NCBI GenBank assembly: GCA_902489855.1
Contig: CABUBS010000149.1
Location: forward strand, 1-5,012
From: an uncultured Collinsella sp.
GTDB lineage: Bacteria > Actinomycetota > Coriobacteriia > Coriobacteriales > Coriobacteriaceae
Direction: 5' to 3'
Length of the DNA stretch: 5,012 nucleotides
Shown here: one piece after another, positions 1 through 5,012 of the stretch
Position numbering within the stretch: position 1 is the first letter of the stretch
Layout: every line of letters starts with the position of its first letter
The notes under the pieces: model-generated
Databases searched by the model: none
The model's input: only the letters and a program-made list of their open reading frames with translations
What the model was told of the DNA's origin: nothing
Position numbers and translations under genes: made by a program

Positions 1-962
1 TATAAAAATTCGCCTACTCGGTGGACTTCGGGTTCTAGGTCTACGTCGAATTGGTCTTTGACGGTTGTTTGGATGTGGCGGATGAGTTCGTCGACATCGG
101 CGGCGGTGGCGTGGTCGGCGTTGACGATGAAGCCGCAGTGCTTTTCGCTCACCTGCGCGCCGCCGATGGCGTGTCCTCGCAGGCCGGCGTCCATGATGAG
201 CTTGCCGGCAAAGTAGCCCTCGGGGCGCTTGAAGGTGGAGCCGGCGCTCGGCATGTCGAGCGGCTGCTTGTCCTCGCGGCGCTGGCGGTAGTCATCCATG
301 TCGGCCTTGATCATCGCGGCGTTGCCCGGGGCGAGATTGAAAGTGGCCGAAAGCACGATGAAGCCGTCGTCGGCGATGCGGCTCTTGCGATAACCCAGGT
401 TGAGCTCGTCGACATCGAACTCGATGATGCTGCCGCTACCGCGGGTACCGTCGTCAAGCATGCGGGCGGGCTTGTAGGCGCGCACGGACTCCAGCACATC
501 GGCCATGCAGGCACCGTAGGCACCGGCGTTCATGTAGCAGGCACCGCCGACCGATCCGGGAATGCCCGAGATGGGCTCCATGCCGGTAAGGCCGGCCTCG
601 GCTGCCGCCGCGGCGACATCGGAAAGCAAGGCGCCGGCTGCCGCCGTGACGTGCGTGCCGTCGACCGTAATGCCGGAGAGGCCCTCGCCCAGCGCTACGA
701 CGATGCCGCGGATGCCCTTGTCGCCGACGAGCAAGTCGGAGCCGTTGCCCACGATGGTGAGTGGCAGGTCGCAGCGATAGCAGGTATCGAGCGTGGCGAC
801 GAGGCCCTGCTCGGTATCGGGCGTGACAAAGACGTCGGCCGGGCCGCCGATCTTAAACGTGGTGTGCTCGCGCATGGGCTCGCTCATCAGCACGTTGTCC
901 TCGCCGGCAACGCCAGCGAGCGCGCACAGCAGGTCCTCGTTAAAAAAGTCGTTCTCGTGCAT
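1..962 (-). CDS. murB: UDP-N-acetylenolpyruvoylglucosamine reductase (MurB), type II; stop codon cut by the window edge
   Basis: MurB is the cytoplasmic FAD enzyme that uses NADPH to reduce UDP-GlcNAc-enolpyruvate to UDP-MurNAc, the second committed step of peptidoglycan precursor synthesis. Reading the minus strand from the ATG at 962-960 gives 320 codons. Visible motifs are TTFKIGGPAD (residues 34-43) and GNGSDLLV (72-79) of the FAD-binding domain, GIPGSVGGACYMNAGAYG (133-150), GYRKSR (190-195), AGSTFKRPEG (240-249) and LEPEVHRVGE near the end. By family analogy R192, S242 (proton donor) and E312 are the catalytic residues. The short GYRKSR region and total length fit type II MurB rather than the longer E. 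coli type. After codon 320 (bases 5-3) only TA remains, consistent with a TAA or TAG stop, so the gene is probably complete apart from one base. It is divergent from the LacI-family gene and probably functionally unrelated to it. Confidence 0.96.
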   Translation of the reverse strand, partial: MHENDFFNEDLLCALAGVAGEDNVLMSEPMREHTTFKIGGPADVFVTPDTEQGLVATLDTCYRCDLPLTIVGNGSDLLVGDKGIRGIVVALGEGLSGITVDGTHVTAAAGALLSDVAAAAAEAGLTGMEPISGIPGSVGGACYMNAGAYGACMADVLESVRAYKPARMLDDGTRGSGSIIEFDVDELNLGYRKSRIADDGFIVLSATFNLAPGNAAMIKADMDDYRQRREDKQPLDMPSAGSTFKRPEGYFAGKLIMDAGLRGHAIGGAQVSEKHCGFIVNADHATAADVDELIRHIQTTVKDQFDVDLEPEVHRVGEFL

Positions 963-970
963 ACGAATAT

Positions 971-978
971 CCGCCTTT
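971..978 (-). promoter_or_regulatory. Ribosome binding site of murB
   Basis: Read on the minus strand this is AAAGGCGG, ending eight bases before the ATG at 962-960. It supports that start over the internal ATGs at codons 26 and 30, which would remove the N-terminal helix usual in MurB. Confidence 0.7.
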
Positions 979-1005
979 TGGTGGTCGTTGTCATCAATCG
1001 ATTGC

Positions 1006-1011
1006 AATATA
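1006..1011 (-). promoter_or_regulatory. Possible -10 box for murB
   Basis: The minus strand reads TATATT here, 43 bases before the murB start codon, leaving room for a leader of about 35 bases. No good TTGACA-like -35 is found 16-18 bases upstream, where the sequence is CACCAA or similar. The call rests on the -10 match and its position only. Confidence 0.35.
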
Positions 1012-1066
1012 CCCCACCCGGACGGATTTGGTGCGCTGGCGGCGATAAAACAGCCGTCCACCGGAT

Positions 1067-1083
1067 TGGTAAAGTGTTTATCA
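1067..1083 (+). promoter_or_regulatory. Candidate autoregulatory operator of the LacI-family gene (site O3, variant)
   Basis: The sequence TGGTAAAGTGTTTATCA has arms TGGTAAA and TTTATCA that are complementary at six of seven positions, around a three-base centre GTG. The left arm is identical to the left arm of the operator at 2274-2291, and the complement of the right arm (TGATAAA) is identical to the left arm of the operator at 2295-2312. The match with 2274-2291 continues into the following TCACC. It lacks the central CG and is one base shorter than the two phosphoketolase operators, so binding may be weaker. Its centre is 30 bases upstream of the regulator's -10 box, close to the 32.5 bases between the upstream phosphoketolase operator and its -10 box. 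Binding by the neighbouring regulator is inferred. Confidence 0.45.
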
Positions 1084-1104
1084 CCGAGGTAGAGGGGTAG
1101 TCGC

Positions 1105-1110
1105 TATACT
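1105..1110 (+). promoter_or_regulatory. -10 box of the LacI-family gene promoter
   Basis: TATACT matches the TATAAT consensus at five of six positions and is the same hexamer found upstream of the phosphoketolase gene. Transcription would start near A1117, giving a leader of about 29 bases. The -35 region (about 1081-1087, TCACCGA) is poor and abuts the variant operator at 1067-1083, as expected for a regulated promoter. Confidence 0.55.
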
Positions 1111-1133
1111 TTCAAGAGATTGCGCGTAAACCC

Positions 1134-1141
1134 GGAAGGAG
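1134..1141 (+). promoter_or_regulatory. Ribosome binding site of the LacI-family gene
   Basis: GGAAGGAG is a strong Shine-Dalgarno sequence ending four bases before the ATG at 1146. It fixes that start, which also places the helix-turn-helix at the expected distance from the N terminus. Confidence 0.8.
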
Positions 1142-1145
1142 CGAG

Positions 1146-2174
1146 ATGGCCAACAAAGTCACCCTCAAGCAGATCGCCCAGGAGGTGGGGCTTTCCCCCT
1201 CGTCGGTCTCGCTTGTTCTCAATAATCGGCCCTGTCGCATCTCGGAAGAAAACCGCAAACTTATCAAGGAGGTCGCGGCACGCAACCACTATGTTCCCAA
1301 CCAGATTGCGCGCAGCCTGGTCATGCGCGAGTCGCGCACGCTGGGCCTTATCGTCCCTAACATCGAGAGCCGCTTTTTTGCCTCGCTCGCCGGTAGCCTG
1401 GAAAAGCGCTGCCGCGAGGACGGCTATGCGCTCTTCATTACCAGCTCGGGCGGAAGCGCCGATGACGATCTGGAGCTGCTGCGCCAGCTGGTGACGCGCG
1501 GCGTTGATGGCGTCTTCCTGGTGGTGGGTGACGAGTTCTCCGATGACCGCGCCCTGCGCGAAGAAGTCAGCCACCTGCCCATCCCGGCCGTAATGGTCGA
1601 CCGTGCCATTGAGGGGCTCGAGTGCGACAAGGTGATGTTCGACCACGAGATGGGCGGCTATATGGCCACCCGCTATCTGATCGAGCAAGGCCACCGTCGC
1701 ATCGCCTGCTTGGTTAACGCGCGCCGTTCCAATACGGGTCGCAAGCGACTTGCCGGCTATGAGCGCGCGCTGCGTGAGGTTGGCCTGCCGATCGACGCAC
1801 GTTTGGAGTTTGAGAGCGAGTACTACATTCCGAGCGCATACGAGGCCTCGGAGGCGGTGCTCGCAACTGACGCCACTGCCGTGTTCGCAAGCTCGGATAA
1901 CATTGCCCTCGGTTTGCTCAAGCGCTTGCACGAGATGGGGAAGAGCATCCCGGGCGATATCTCGGTGGTGAGCTATGACAACTCGGCGGCCGACGTTCTC
2001 TTTGAGCCGGCGCTGACCGCGATTGAGCAGGACCCTGGTGTCCTTGCGGAGCATGCTTTTGGCTGCATGTCCAAGCGTCTTGCCGGTAGGGGCGGCAGGC
2101 GTGCCGAAGAGGTCGTTCTGGAGCCGGAGCTTATCGTTAAGGACAGCGTGCTCGAGCTTACTAAACACAACTAA
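1146..2174 (+). CDS. LacI/GalR-family transcriptional regulator, probably of the adjacent phosphoketolase gene
   Basis: This is a cytoplasmic DNA-binding regulator of 342 residues, the normal family length. The N-terminal helix-turn-helix spans residues 5-27 (TLKQIAQEVGLSPSSVSLVL at 6-25), followed by the hinge-helix segment YVPNQIARSLVMRESRTLG (49-67) with the PN..ARSL pattern of the family; L58 is the likely minor-groove leucine. From about residue 67 (LGLIVPNI) it is a periplasmic-binding-protein-like sensor and dimerisation domain, with typical segments GVDGVFLV (119-126), GHRRIACL (182-189), AGYERAL (203-209), AVFASSDNIALGLL (245-258), GDISVVSYDN (270-279) and LTAIEQDP (290-297). Recognition-helix positions equivalent to LacI Y17, Q18 and R22 are P18, S19 and L23. 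The phosphoketolase gene starts 204 bases downstream, preceded by two palindromes with the central CG preferred by this family. The ligand is not predictable from sequence; a sugar or sugar phosphate is likely. A broader CcpA-like role is possible. Confidence 0.93.
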   Translation: MANKVTLKQIAQEVGLSPSSVSLVLNNRPCRISEENRKLIKEVAARNHYVPNQIARSLVMRESRTLGLIVPNIESRFFASLAGSLEKRCREDGYALFITSSGGSADDDLELLRQLVTRGVDGVFLVVGDEFSDDRALREEVSHLPIPAVMVDRAIEGLECDKVMFDHEMGGYMATRYLIEQGHRRIACLVNARRSNTGRKRLAGYERALREVGLPIDARLEFESEYYIPSAYEASEAVLATDATAVFASSDNIALGLLKRLHEMGKSIPGDISVVSYDNSAADVLFEPALTAIEQDPGVLAEHAFGCMSKRLAGRGGRRAEEVVLEPELIVKDSVLELTKHN

Positions 2175-2209
2175 ACACGTTTATCAATTTGCAGAGACCG
2201 AATGTGGAG

Positions 2210-2236
2210 CACCTGTGACGGGCAATGCCGCAGGTG
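2210..2236 (+). terminator. Weak hairpin downstream of the LacI-family gene, possible terminator or attenuator
   Basis: CACCTGTG (2210-2217) can pair with CGCAGGTG (2229-2236), giving eight pairs including one T-G wobble around an 11-base loop. It starts 36 bases after the regulator's stop codon. The nearest T run (TTTT, 2246-2249) is ten bases beyond the stem and short, so intrinsic termination would be inefficient. Read-through into the phosphoketolase gene therefore stays possible. Confidence 0.25.
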
Positions 2237-2273
2237 AATGTCGCGTTTTGCTAATCGATGGGATTGATAAGGG

Positions 2274-2291
2274 TGGTAAAACGTTTTTTCA
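2274..2291 (+). promoter_or_regulatory. Upstream LacI-type operator of the phosphoketolase gene (site O1)
   Basis: TGGTAAAACGTTTTTTCA is an 18-bp dyad with a central CG, the hallmark of many LacI/GalR-family operators. The symmetry continues outward: GG at 2272-2273 pairs with CC at 2292-2293, so 9 of 11 positions on each side of the centre (between 2282 and 2283) are complementary. It is identical to the site at 2295-2312 at 15 of 18 positions. Its centre lies about 44 bases before the likely transcription start, covering the -35 side of the promoter. Assignment to the adjacent regulator is inferred. Confidence 0.72.
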
Positions 2292-2294
2292 CCA

Positions 2295-2312
2295 TGATAA
2301 AACGTTTTAGCA
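2295..2312 (+). promoter_or_regulatory. Promoter-proximal LacI-type operator of the phosphoketolase gene (site O2)
   Basis: TGATAAAACGTTTTAGCA contains the perfect 12-bp palindrome TAAAACGTTTTA (2298-2309), extended by TG and CA at the ends, so eight of nine half-site positions are complementary. Its centre (between 2303 and 2304) is exactly 21 bp from that of the upstream operator, two helical turns, so two dimers would sit on the same face of the DNA. It lies in the spacer just before the -10 box at 2315-2320, a position where binding should block RNA polymerase. Confidence 0.78.
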
Positions 2313-2314
2313 AA

Positions 2315-2320
2315 TATACT
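2315..2320 (+). promoter_or_regulatory. -10 box of the phosphoketolase promoter
   Basis: TATACT matches the -10 consensus at five of six positions, with likely initiation near A2327 and a leader of about 52 bases. At 16-18 bases upstream there is no recognisable -35 (CCATGA and neighbours), because that stretch is occupied by the operators. A separate promoter here means the gene need not depend on transcription from the regulator gene. Confidence 0.55.
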
Positions 2321-2333
2321 AGTCCCAACGAAA

Positions 2334-2356
2334 GGTTGCCGTATCGGAGGGCGACC
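2334..2356 (+). other. Leader hairpin in the phosphoketolase 5' untranslated region
   Basis: GGTTGCC (2334-2340) pairs with GGCGACC (2350-2356), a seven-pair stem with one T-G wobble and a nine-base loop. It begins about seven bases after the predicted transcription start and ends 22 bases before the start codon, leaving the ribosome binding site free. The loop and 3' arm contain GGAGGG (2346-2351), a Shine-Dalgarno-like sequence with no start codon at a usable distance. A role in mRNA stability is plausible; no known riboswitch class is recognised. Confidence 0.35.
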
Positions 2357-2363
2357 GCACAGC

Positions 2364-2370
2364 GAAGGGA
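2364..2370 (+). promoter_or_regulatory. Ribosome binding site of the phosphoketolase gene
   Basis: GAAGGGA is a moderate Shine-Dalgarno sequence, eight bases before the ATG at 2379. An in-frame TAA at 2373-2375 excludes any earlier start in this frame. Confidence 0.7.
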
Positions 2371-2378
2371 CATAAACA

Positions 2379-4907
2379 ATGGCTAAAACACTGGGGACGC
2401 CGTGGCAAAAGCTGGGCCACGAGGTGCCGGCTTCCGAGCTCGAGGGCGTCGACCTGTATTGGCGCGCATCGAACTATCTGTCCGTCGGTCAGATCTACCT
2501 TCGCTCTAACCCGCTAATGCGCCCCGACTTTGTCGACGAGAAAACCGGTGAGGTGCGCGACTTTGGTCGTCCGGACGTTAAGCACCGCCTGGTTGGCCAC
2601 TGGGGCACCACGCCCGGCATCAACTTCCTGTTCGGTCACGTCAATCGTCTGATCACCGACCACAACCAGAATGCTATCTTCTTGATGGGCCCTGGTCACG
2701 GCGGCCCCGCCGGTACTGCTCAGTCGCTGCTCGACGGCACCTACCGCGAGATTCGCCCCGACATCACCAATGACGAGGCCGGCCTGCAGAAGTTCTTCCG
2801 CCAGTTCTCCTATCCCGGCGGCATCCCGAGCCACTTTGCGCCCGAGACGCCCGGTTCCATCCACGAGGGCGGCGAGCTCGGCTACACGCTCAGCCACGCT
2901 TACGGTGCCGTCATGGACAACCCGAGCCTGCTGGCCGTGGCCGTGGTGGGCGATGGCGAGTCCGAGACCGGTCCGCTCGCGACCTCTTGGCAGTCCAACA
3001 AGCTCGTGAACCCGGCAACCGACGGCATCGTCCTGCCGATCCTGCACCTCAACGGCTACAAGATCGCCAACCCCACCATCCTTGCCCGCGTGTCCGATGA
3101 GGAGCTCACCAAGTTCTTTGAGGGCATGGGCTATAAGCCGCACTTCTTTGTCGCCGGCTTTGACGACGAGAGCCACGCAAGCATTCATGCGCGTTTCGCT
3201 GCCCTGTTTGAGCAGGTCTTTGACGAGATCTGTGACATCAAGGTCACCGCGCAGGCCCAGGCCGCCGCAGGCGAGACCGTGGTCCGCCCGGCCTACCCCA
3301 TGATTGTGTTCCGTACGCCCAAGGGCTGGACTTGCCTCAAGCACATCGACGGCAAGAAGACCGAGGACTCCTGGCGCGCGCATCAGGTGCCGCTGGCGAG
3401 TGCCAAGGACACCCACGAGCACTTCCGCGTGCTGCGCGAGTGGCTGCGTTCCTACAAGCCCGAGGAGCTCTTTACGCCCGAGGGCCAGGTGCGCCCCGAG
3501 GTGACGGCCTTTATGCCGACCGGCGAGTTGCGCATCGGCGCCAACCCCAACGCGAACGGCGGTAAGGTGCGTCGCGAGCTCGAGCTGCCCGATATTCATG
3601 CCCACGAGGTCCCCGTCGCAACTAAGGGTCATGGCTGGGGCTCCACCGAGGCCGCCCGCGTCTTTGGTGAGTACACTGCCGACGTTCTGGCCAAGAACAT
3701 GGATGACTTCCGCATCTTTGGTCCCGACGAGACCGCGTCCAACCGTCTGCAGGCTGCCTACAAGGTGACCAAGAAGCAGTGGGACGCCGGCTTCTACGAG
3801 GACGAGGCCAACGACGAGCTGCTGGCAGGCTCCGGTAAGGTCGTCGAGCAGCTGTCCGAGCACCAATGCGAGGGCTTCCTCGAGGCCTACGTGCTCACTG
3901 GCCGTTCCGGCGTGTGGAGCTCCTACGAGAGCTTTGTCCATGTGGTCGACTCCATGGTCAACCAGCACTGCAAGTGGCTCGAGGCTACCAAGCGCGAGAT
4001 TCCGTGGCGTGCCCCCATCAGCGGCCTTAACATTTTGCTGTCGAGCCACGTCTGGCGTCAGGACCACAACGGCTTCTCGCATCAGGACCCCGGCTTTATC
4101 GACCTGCTGCTCAACAAGGCCAACGACACGCACATCGTGAATGCCTACTATCCGGCCGACGCCAACATGGCCCTTGCCGTTGCCGAGCGCGTCTACCAGT
4201 CCACCGACTGCGTCAACGCCATCTTCTGCGGCAAGCAGCCTGCTCCGACCTTCCAGACGGTCGACGAGGCCAAGGCGGAGCTCGCCGAGGGCGTTGCGAC
4301 CTGGGAGTGGGCATCGACCGCCGATTCGCTCGCCGAGGCCGATGTCGTGGTCGCCACCTGCGGCGACGTGCCGACGCTCGAGGCCTTGGCCGCGACAGAC
4401 ATGCTGCGCGAGCTGGGCATCAAGGTGTGGTTCGTCAACGTGGTCGACCTGCTCAAGATCCAGAACGTCTGCGAGAACGACCAGGCCATCAGCGACGAGC
4501 GCTGGGCCGAGCTGTTCGGCTGCGGTGAGAAGCCCGTCCTCTTTGCCTTCCACGCCTATGCCGGCACGATTCGCCGCCTGATCTGGAACCGCCCCGGCCA
4601 CGACGCCTTCCGCGTCCACGGCTATGAGGAGAAGGGCTCCACGACCACGCCGTTCGACATGCTGCGCCTGAACAACATGGACCGCTGGGCCCTGGCTGCC
4701 GACGTGCTGCGCATGGTCGATGCTGACAAGTTTGCCGAGCAGATCAACGAGTGGGAAGCTTTCCGCACCGAGGCCTTTGAGTTCGCTTGCGACGAAGGCT
4801 ACGATCACCCGGCCTTCACCGACTGGGTCTGGCCTGACGCCGCTGCCGCAACCGCAGCCGACGGCGCGCTCTCCGCAACCCAAATGACCGCGGGCGACAA
4901 CGAGTAA
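2379..4907 (+). CDS. xfp: Xylulose-5-phosphate/fructose-6-phosphate phosphoketolase
   Basis: This cytoplasmic thiamine-diphosphate enzyme cleaves xylulose 5-phosphate, and in dual-specific forms fructose 6-phosphate, with phosphate to acetyl phosphate plus glyceraldehyde 3-phosphate or erythrose 4-phosphate. It is the key step of the bifid shunt and heterolactic pathways. The product has 842 residues against about 790-825 for most of the family. Visible motifs are GHWGTTPG (73-80, H74), GPGHGGPAGT (104-113, H107), SHFAPETPGS (151-160, H152), the signature EGGELGY (163-169), the ThDP/Mg motif GDGESETGP (191-199) with N225 in LNGYK, SWRAHQ (331-336, H335), FGPDETASNRL (447-457), SEHQCEGFLEAYVLTGR (493-509) with the likely catalytic Glu, WSSYESF (513-519), QDHNGFSHQDPG (561-572, N564 and H568) and GSTTTPFD (753-760). 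All key histidines are present. Compared from memory with bifidobacterial Xfp, numbering shifts by +10 then +15, consistent with a slightly longer N-terminal region and an Ala-rich insert near 291-298. The tail LSAT..TAGDNE also resembles the bifidobacterial one. Dual specificity is likely but not proven. Confidence 0.97.
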   Translation: MAKTLGTPWQKLGHEVPASELEGVDLYWRASNYLSVGQIYLRSNPLMRPDFVDEKTGEVRDFGRPDVKHRLVGHWGTTPGINFLFGHVNRLITDHNQNAIFLMGPGHGGPAGTAQSLLDGTYREIRPDITNDEAGLQKFFRQFSYPGGIPSHFAPETPGSIHEGGELGYTLSHAYGAVMDNPSLLAVAVVGDGESETGPLATSWQSNKLVNPATDGIVLPILHLNGYKIANPTILARVSDEELTKFFEGMGYKPHFFVAGFDDESHASIHARFAALFEQVFDEICDIKVTAQAQAAAGETVVRPAYPMIVFRTPKGWTCLKHIDGKKTEDSWRAHQVPLASAKDTHEHFRVLREWLRSYKPEELFTPEGQVRPEVTAFMPTGELRIGANPNANGGKVRRELELPDIHAHEVPVATKGHGWGSTEAARVFGEYTADVLAKNMDDFRIFGPDETASNRLQAAYKVTKKQWDAGFYEDEANDELLAGSGKVVEQLSEHQCEGFLEAYVLTGRSGVWSSYESFVHVVDSMVNQHCKWLEATKREIPWRAPISGLNILLSSHVWRQDHNGFSHQDPGFIDLLLNKANDTHIVNAYYPADANMALAVAERVYQSTDCVNAIFCGKQPAPTFQTVDEAKAELAEGVATWEWASTADSLAEADVVVATCGDVPTLEALAATDMLRELGIKVWFVNVVDLLKIQNVCENDQAISDERWAELFGCGEKPVLFAFHAYAGTIRRLIWNRPGHDAFRVHGYEEKGSTTTPFDMLRLNNMDRWALAADVLRMVDADKFAEQINEWEAFRTEAFEFACDEGYDHPAFTDWVWPDAAAATAADGALSATQMTAGDNE

Positions 4908-4941
4908 GTAGGCATCCGGGACGGCCTCGCGCTGGGGCCTT

Positions 4942-5012
4942 GCCCGGGAGGGTGACTTTGTCCGGGGAAGTGGGCTTCGCGAACTTCCCCGGACAAAGTT
5001 ACCCTCCCGGGC
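4942..5012. repeat. Long inverted repeat (30-base arms, 11-base loop) downstream of xfp
   Basis: The left arm (4942-4971) starts GCCCGGGAGGGTGAC and the right arm (4983-5012) ends GTTACCCTCCCGGGC. They are complementary at 29 of 30 positions. The one mismatch, G4954 against T5000, becomes a G-U wobble in RNA. The loop is 4972-4982. The stem starts 34 bases after the xfp stop codon and could act as its terminator or 3' stabilising hairpin, but a T tract could only lie beyond the window, and none is present on the left for a leftward transcript. The arms are longer than a typical intrinsic terminator, so a dispersed palindromic or MITE-like element is an alternative. The repeat may extend past the window. 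Confidence 0.85.

Noticed and set aside
51..1100. A 349-codon open frame on the plus strand over murB
   Set aside because: It lies antisense to a clearly recognisable MurB and runs through the promoter region; the translation is low-complexity and matches no family I know.
1104..2168. A 354-codon open frame on the minus strand over the LacI-family gene
   Set aside because: It is antisense to a complete regulator with intact helix-turn-helix and sensor domain, and has no recognisable motif of its own.
2236..2253. A third full operator around CGTTTTGC at 2244-2251
   Set aside because: Only the right half (CGTTTT) matches; the left half has just two of eight expected bases.
2023..2310. A 95-codon plus-strand frame running from the end of the regulator gene through the xfp operators
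   Set aside because: Most of it overlaps the regulator in another frame, and the rest covers operator palindromes; no ribosome binding site or known protein feature supports it.
2274..2312. Classic CcpA catabolite-response elements
   Set aside because: The sites share the central CG and TG...CA ends, but the ends are spaced 18 bp apart rather than the 14 bp of the usual TGWAANCGNTNWCA pattern, so a local regulator is preferred.
2514..4883. A 789-codon open frame on the minus strand, antisense to the phosphoketolase gene
   Set aside because: It is a by-product of GC-rich codon bias opposite a certain gene. Its translation shows no recognisable domain, and the plus-strand frame contains a full set of phosphoketolase motifs.
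4942..5012. Bidirectional intrinsic terminator
   Set aside because: No T tract exists for a leftward transcript next to the left arm, and the rightward tract, if any, is outside the window, so this cannot be claimed.

Overview
The window is about 60% GC and holds three chromosomal genes with tight actinobacterial-style coding. The mix of genes points to a Coriobacteriia-like gut actinobacterium of the Collinsella/Olsenella kind. It has a short type II MurB, a LacI-family regulator with GC-rich codons, and a phosphoketolase very close to the bifidobacterial enzyme. The taxon is an inference from gene character and base composition, not something the sequence proves.

Layout. Positions 1-962 (minus strand) carry murB, UDP-N-acetylenolpyruvoylglucosamine reductase of peptidoglycan synthesis. 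It is whole except possibly for the last base of its stop codon. Positions 963-1145 form a divergent regulatory gap with promoter elements for murB (leftward) and for the regulator (rightward). Positions 1146-2174 (plus strand) encode a complete 342-residue LacI/GalR-family transcription factor. Positions 2175-2378 are a 204-base gap with a weak hairpin, two tandem palindromic operators, a promoter -10 box and a leader hairpin. Positions 2379-4907 (plus strand) encode a complete 842-residue xylulose-5-phosphate/fructose-6-phosphate phosphoketolase. Positions 4908-5012 end in a 71-base inverted repeat whose second arm finishes on the last base of the window.

How it fits together. The most coherent reading is a small regulatory module: a LacI-family protein next to the phosphoketolase gene, with two near-identical 18-bp operators (TGRTAAAACGTTTTWKCA) exactly 21 bp apart, at and just upstream of the phosphoketolase -10 box. 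A third, variant site with the same TGRTAAA half-sites lies at a similar place upstream of the regulator's own -10 box. This suggests that the regulator controls both itself and entry into the phosphoketolase (bifid-shunt-like) route, which makes acetyl phosphate from sugar phosphates. The effector and the sign of regulation cannot be read from the sequence. murB looks like an unrelated housekeeping neighbour. No mobile-element genes, CRISPR array, tRNA or rRNA were seen.
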